From NCBI GenBank assembly GCA_028456385.1, contig JALNQF010000919.1, positions 1 through 11,046 of the forward strand: a stretch of DNA of 11,046 bases, written 5' to 3'. Below, piece after piece: positions 7,713 through 11,046 of the stretch. Every line of letters begins with the position of its first letter. Positions within the stretch are counted from its first letter, which is position 1. The stretch is from Ophiosphaerella korrae (taxonomy: Eukaryota; Ascomycota; Dothideomycetes; Pleosporales; Phaeosphaeriaceae). The notes beneath the pieces are model-generated. The model saw only the letters and a program-made list of their open reading frames with translations. It searched no databases and was not told the DNA's origin. Made by a program: the position numbers and the translations under genes.

Positions 7713-8130
7713 GTTATAAGATCTATAGCTTAAACTTATTTTATTCTCTATAGTAGAAGTCTAGCTTAGTAACCTTAGAAGAAGTAGTATAGGTTACTCC
7801 TATATGCTAGTTATCTATATTTATTAACGTATTACTTATCTTAAGAGTATTTAAAATATTAAGACCTTAGAACTAGTAAGAGTAATAAAGGTAAGTAGGC
7901 TTTTATAAGATAGGCGAGGTTAATAAATAAGTTAGTTACTTAACTTAATTAATAGTTAGCTCTTATTAGAGTATTACAAAGTATATAAGTATTAATAAGT
8001 AGATAAGAATCTAATTAAAGTATTAGTTGTAATACTCTATTAAGATAAAAAGTAAAGAAGAGATTAAACACAATAGTCTATAAAGGTCTATCGACGTTCC
8101 TATATACTTACTATCTAGTGTTTATTCCTA
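7713..8130. other. AT-rich stretch with no recognised content
   Basis: This joins the gag of C to the remnant of B. No LTR of the A/D family, integrase, RT or zinc-knuckle sequence is visible on either strand. It should contain the end of C (5' leader or LTR) and perhaps the missing 3' LTR of B, but neither boundary can be placed. A few CA and TG dinucleotides survive near 8068-8073 and 8118-8121. Confidence 0.5.
8053..8067 (+). repeat. 15-bp direct repeat, right copy
   Basis: Exact copy of 7698-7712. The flanks outside the 15 bp do not match convincingly on the left. On the right there is weak agreement, with ctata at the same offset. Confidence 0.6.
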
Positions 8131-8170
8131 AGCGCTTACTCTAGAGCGTTTACTCTAGAGCGTTTACTAC
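8131..8170. repeat. 14-bp tandem repeat, about 2.9 copies
   Basis: Units are agcgcttactctag (8131-8144), agcgtttactctag (8145-8158) and agcgtttactac (8159-8170). The units keep GCG, unusual for this window, and differ by one C-to-T change. The repeat lies near the uncertain junction between elements C and B. Confidence 0.85.
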
Positions 8171-8557
8171 TAAATAGTTATATATTCTACTAAGCTATAT
8201 TACCTAGCTTAATTACGTATAATATAATAGATTACCTACTACTTAGTATTATAATAAGCTATTACTAAATAAGCTTAGTATAATCTAATCTCTAAAACTA
8301 CTTATAAAATAGTAAAACTTTAAGCTTATATAAACTATCTTTATAAGCTAAAAGCTTATAATAATACTAAATTATCTATATAGTCTTATATATTAGAAGC
8401 TAGGATAAACTTTAAAGATATATTAGAGGCTACTCTAGCTTCTATTATATTAAGCGCTCCTATTACCTTTCTATCTACTAGTAGTATTATAGATTTTCTT
8501 ATTTTATTATAAAGTAGCTTAAAGAGTTTTAACTTTAGAACTCTTCTAGTTCCTTAA
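8162..8557 (+). pseudogene. Antisense reading frame, element B copy
   Basis: Plus-strand frame ending TAA at 8555-8557. It aligns residue by residue with the element A frame, for example LYKLKAYNNTKLS here against LYKIKAVNNKKLA there, LEARINFKD against LEAKLDLDK, and the C-terminus FNFRTLLVP against FNFRTPLVS. Interruptions are TAA/TAG of the Gln type. The frame runs without other breaks back to about 8162, farther than frame 1 of the A copy, and translates as helical, Gln/Lys/Tyr-rich sequence. It overlaps the convergent pol stop (8537-8535) by 23 bp, exactly as in A. The function is unknown. No start codon survives. Confidence 0.5.
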
Positions 8558-9770
8558 AGTAGTTAAAGTTATTCTCTAGTTCTTATATATTTTCTTATAG
8601 TTACCTTTTTTTATTTATACCTATCTATTTTACTAAATAGTAGTTTCTTCTATTATAAAACTAGTATTATAGGATTTCTTTAACTTTTTGTTTTTTTATT
8701 CTTTATATATATCTACTTTATATACTAGTAGTTTTACGTTTTATAGTACTATCTTAAGTATTACTATATAGAAAGTTAGATATATCTTTATCTTATTTAG
8801 TAGTTTTAATCTAAATATAACTAATATAACTTTTTTCCTAATTTTATATAGTCTTATCTTTATATAATCTAGTTTTAAATTAGATTATTTACTCTTAATA
8901 TTTCTTTAAACTAACTATACTTTTTCTCTTTTTTTAAATTAAAGTCTTTTTTTATATCTCTTATTATAGTACTTTACTATATAATCTTATAGAAACTCTA
9001 CGTTTTATTATAGCTAATTATATATTTCTTTTAGTCTATTTATAAAGTTTTATACTCTTAAAGTCTAAGACTTTATATTTTTTAGAGTTTAGTATATATT
9101 AAGATTAAATCTATATTTTATAAAAAAATATAATATTCTTATTACTATATTCTTTACGCTATTATATACTAACTATACTATAGGTAGTAACTATACTAAG
9201 TTATTCTAATTATAGTTAAAGTAGTATCTTAAGTACTATTCTACTATCTAGTTTATACGTTCTAATTATCTATCTATTTATAGATAATACGCTATTAATA
9301 TTTAATATTATATTCCTAATTATACTATTATTATTTCTTATAATTTTAATATAAATTATACTTCTCTATCTATAATAATCTTATCTAGAATACTATACTA
9401 GCTAACTATAGTTCTTAAGACTTAGGATATAGTAACTTCTATTTTACTTTTCTTTTTATATAGTCTAAAGTATATATACTTTATAAACTTATTTACTATT
9501 ATTAAGATTTTATTATACTTAACTTTTAATATTAAGTCTTTTAACTTAAGTAACTTTGTAATAAAGTCTATTATAATAACTCCTTAGAGATATTTTAGTA
9601 CTTTAACTAGTTATAATATTCTATATAGTATATATCTATTATACTTATTTTAATAATACTCTATATAGTTTTATAGTACTTATTTTACTAGTAATCTTAC
9701 TTTTAAGATATTATAGTTATTTAAAAGCTTATTTAATATTTTCTTAATTCTCTACTATCTATATACTAGT
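8535..9770 (-). pseudogene. pol: pol 3' fragment of element B (integrase and chromodomain)
   Basis: The catalytic triad is present with the same spacing as in A: Asp GAC at 9568-9566, Asp GAT at 9370-9368 and Glu GAA at 9262-9260, giving DD35E. The residue two after the second Asp is Glu instead of the usual Asp (DRE for DRD). The stop is TAA at 8537-8535 after LEEF. The integrase core is in a different frame from the chromodomain and stop, because the T-run at 8691-8697 is one base short of the matching part of A. This is a true frameshift, distinct from the RIP stops. The 5' end is cut at 9770 by insertion of D in what should be the zinc-binding N-terminal part of integrase. Confidence 0.85.
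9766..9770. repeat. Candidate target-site duplication of element D, left copy
   Basis: The five bases ctagt precede the LTR start of D. Ty3/gypsy integrases usually duplicate 4-6 bp. The partner copy would lie at the far end of D outside the window, so this is positional inference only. Confidence 0.35.
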
Positions 9771-10210
9771 TGTTACAGTTATAACAAGAGAAAACTAATT
9801 TAAACTAATTAGCCCTACTATAGATAACAACAATATATACAACCTATAGGGTAACAAACTTAACTAGAAAGCTAATTACAATAGAGACACGTAATAAATT
9901 TACGATTTATAATCTTAGTAAATATAAAGCACGAATTTGTACACGTAATAAATTTACAATTCGCGATCTTAGTAAATACAAAGTACAAAGCTAGCTAAGA
10001 AGTATAGGTATATAGTTAGTAGTAATGCGTATTATTAGGATAGTATTAGCAATTTAATCCTTTAACTATAGAACGCTAATACAAGATAGTTATAAAACAT
10101 CTTCTATTGTTTATAGTTATTATAGATCCTAACCTAAGCTTTATTATTATCTCTTAATCTACTAACCTTATAGATAGGCACCTATAGTTAACAACAAGAG
10201 ACCTATTATA
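9771..10210 (+). repeat. 5' LTR of element D (440 bp)
   Basis: Starts TGTTACAG and ends CCTATTATA, which corresponds to CCTGTTACA at the inner end of the A LTR after RIP. The 3' half from about 10001 matches the R/U5 half of A, including tattaggatagtatta and the run through aatcctttaactatagaacg. The 5' half carries its own 54-bp tandem repeat. A short stretch tagggtaacaa (9847-9857) is shared with the A U3. The sequence after the LTR, ctttactaatttag, matches the A leader ccttactaatttag. It shows no TGG-type primer-binding site. Confidence 0.85.
9887..9989. repeat. 54-bp tandem repeat in U3 of the D LTR
   Basis: Two units begin acacgtaataaatttac at 9887 and 9941 and share cttagtaaata and aaag further on. 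Unit two contains ttcgcgatcttag, which resembles ccgcgatttattagtcttag on the minus strand of the A U3 (about 6465-6440). A CGCG-plus-CTTAG core may therefore be the ancestral regulatory unit that each subfamily amplified differently. Confidence 0.8.
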
Positions 10211-10271
10211 CTTTACTAATTTAGTTATTACAAGAAGTAAAGCGTAAGTAACGTATAGTCTAGCTAATATA

Positions 10272-11046
10272 ATAGTAGAAAGTTTAATAAAAATAAGTAA
10301 AGCCTCTAAGAGTAGTTATAAGTCTAATAGCACTATATAGGAAACAATTAAAAATTAAATTAATAATCTAATTTTAGATAAAGAAGATATAAAGATAGTA
10401 ATTAACGCTCTAGAAACGTAAAATAAAGAACTATAGGATTACGTAAAACAAAATAAAGTATAGATTAAGGCTATTATTAAAGACTAGAATTAAATAGAAT
10501 TAATTATACAACGTTTAGTAATAAGTGCTATAAAGAAACTACTAAAAATACCTATCCTTAAGAAGTTTAATAGAATAAGGGAAAAACTAAGACCCTTTAT
10601 AGCTTTAGTATAACTCTAAATAGACGTATAAGTACTATACTTTAATATAGAAGAAAAGAAAGTAATATATATTAGATTATACCTTAAAGAAGACGTAATA
10701 AGATAGTATAAACCTTACTAGATAGACTATACAATATATTCTCTAATAACCTAGAAAGACAAAACAAAAGCTATTTTTAGAAGTTATAAATACTTTACTA
10801 AACAAATAAGAGTAGTATTTAGGGATATAGACATTACCTAATAAGCTAAAGAGTAGTTAGAAAAGCTTATATAAAACTAGAGTGTTCCTAAGTACGTATT
10901 ATAATTTAAGTAACTATCCTAAAATATAGAATAGAATAAGTTAGCCTTAATATTATAATTTAAACAAGAACTAAACTTAAAAATACGATATAAAATAATC
11001 TATATAGAAAAACTAAGGACACTAGAAGCCCTAAAGTAATAGGTAA
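10272..11046 (+). pseudogene. gag: gag of element D, 5' part, RIP-inactivated
   Basis: Conceptual Gag, about 258 codons to the window edge in a single frame. The proposed start is ATA at 10272 (ATG mutated), matching ATA at 6151 in A. Recognisable blocks include PILKKFNRIREKLRPFIA, then LYFNIEEKKVIYIRLYL, FRSYKYFTKQIRVVF, DIDIT, KEQLEKLI, SVPKYVLQFKQLS, LALILQFKQELN and EKLRTLEALK. This is the fungal chromovirus Gag plan, with a 'P..F.G.REKL..FL.Q....' opening, a WYEPYL-like region and a 'Y...F..L......E..L...F..GL...I' capsid core. Stops are TAA/TAG at Gln or Trp sites. The zinc knuckles would follow outside the window. Confidence 0.87.

Larger units (their letters stand above)
6688..7760 (-). 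mobile_element. Element C: remnant of a second gypsy family, interrupted by A
   Basis: This is the minus-strand gag portion of a Ty3/gypsy element whose protein is clearly different from the Gag of A and D. Its downstream part (start of pol) is missing because the sequence is cut at 6687/6688 by the outer LTR end of A; the continuation should lie left of the window beyond A's other LTR. The upstream limit is uncertain. Coding-like text runs to about 7760, and no LTR of this family can be identified between there and element B. Confidence 0.7.
6950..7760 (-). pseudogene. gag: gag of element C, RIP-inactivated
   Basis: Conceptual Gag of a second gypsy family. Reading from right to left, the helical retrotransposon Gag region gives LYFKKYF, then VVVEYVI, VVDYTNKF, NNKLLIKIF, ELKSNI and ENLIKEVI.VNNYIYKY. 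This matches the usual plan of 'S.A.YT.KFQ......W.D..L...F..GL...IK..L.......L..L...A...D...Y'. It ends in a single zinc knuckle at 7061-7020, reading YYKYKKIGYLVRNY, where all four C-x2-C-x4-H-x4-C ligands are Tyr. Stops in the frame are mostly TAA/TAG at Gln or Trp positions. The stretch 6950 down to 6688 continues as low-complexity coding-like sequence without a recognised protease. The start codon is not identifiable, and a 15-bp direct repeat at 7698-7712 complicates the N-terminal end. Confidence 0.78.
8162..9770 (-). mobile_element. Element B: 3' half of an older A-family chromovirus
   Basis: Colinear with about 400-1966 of element A at an offset of 7804-7807, so it holds the integrase core, the chromodomain, the pol stop and the antisense frame. 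It looks more AT-converted than A, with fewer remaining TG and CA. The right edge is abrupt: similarity to A continues to ctatatactagt (9759-9770, compare 1955-1966) and then element D begins with TGTTACAG, so D inserted into B. The left edge, where a 3' LTR and purine tract are expected, is unresolved. The 5' half should lie beyond D, right of the window. Confidence 0.82.
9771..11046 (+). mobile_element. Element D: 5' LTR and gag of a close relative of A, plus strand
   Basis: Begins TGTTACAG at 9771, immediately after B sequence that would otherwise continue as in A. The LTR ends at 10210, a short leader follows, and gag runs off the window end. From 10001 to the end it is the reverse complement of A 6418-5377 with almost no length difference, so the two belong to one family. 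It is head to head with A. The U3 differs from that of A. RIP stops are frequent, but CA is better kept than in element B, so D looks younger than its host element. Confidence 0.9.

Noticed and set aside
6950..7760. Element C as a LINE ORF1 with a zinc knuckle
   Set aside because: The region before the knuckle follows the gypsy capsid pattern (YTNKF, LLIKIF, LIKEVI.VNNYIYKY), and the knuckle spacing is the Gag C-x2-C-x4-H-x4-C type.
1..11046. Reassigned stop codons or an organellar genome as explanation for in-frame TAA/TAG
   Set aside because: The same bias also turns Cys and His ligands into Tyr and catalytic Asp into Asn, removes CpA/TpG on both strands and spares CpG, which is RIP and not a changed code. 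No organellar genes are present.

Overview
The window is a nested cluster of dead LTR retrotransposons of the Ty3/gypsy chromovirus type. It comes from an extremely AT-rich genome compartment, almost certainly that of a filamentous ascomycete fungus. CpA and TpG are nearly absent, TpA is everywhere, ATG occurs only about a dozen times in 11 kb, and TAA/TAG stand where retroelement proteins normally carry Gln or Trp. That is the signature of repeat-induced point mutation (RIP). I see no intact gene, host gene, tRNA or rRNA.

Four layers can be told apart. (A) 1-6687, minus strand: a nearly complete element whose left (3') LTR is cut by the window edge. It has a 44-bp 3' LTR fragment, a purine tract (45-60), a plus-strand antisense reading frame (about 63-750), one gag-pol frame (6151 down to 728) and a 475-bp 5' LTR (6213-6687). 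Two zinc knuckles, protease, reverse transcriptase, RNase H, a DD35E integrase and a chromodomain all lie in the same frame. (C) 6688 to about 7760 or beyond, minus strand: the gag of a different gypsy family, ending at the outer edge of A's LTR, so A probably inserted into it. (B) about 8160-9770, minus strand: the 3' half of an older relative of A (integrase core, chromodomain, same antisense frame), with a one-base contraction in a T-run. (D) 9771-11046, plus strand: 5' LTR and gag of a close relative of A, inserted into the integrase of B and running off the window.

A and D lie head to head. Together they make an inverted repeat of about 1.04 kb (5377-6418 against 10001-11046) around a 3.6-kb centre. 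Their LTRs share the R/U5 half, but each U3 carries its own short tandem repeat.

The least expected signals are the convergent antisense reading frame shared by A and B, which overlaps the pol stop by exactly 23 bp in both, and two CpG-to-TpA double changes that are the only differences between the two LTR ends of A. Translations below treat RIP-type C-to-T and G-to-A changes as reversible for recognition only. Domain calls rest on my reading of motifs, not on searches.
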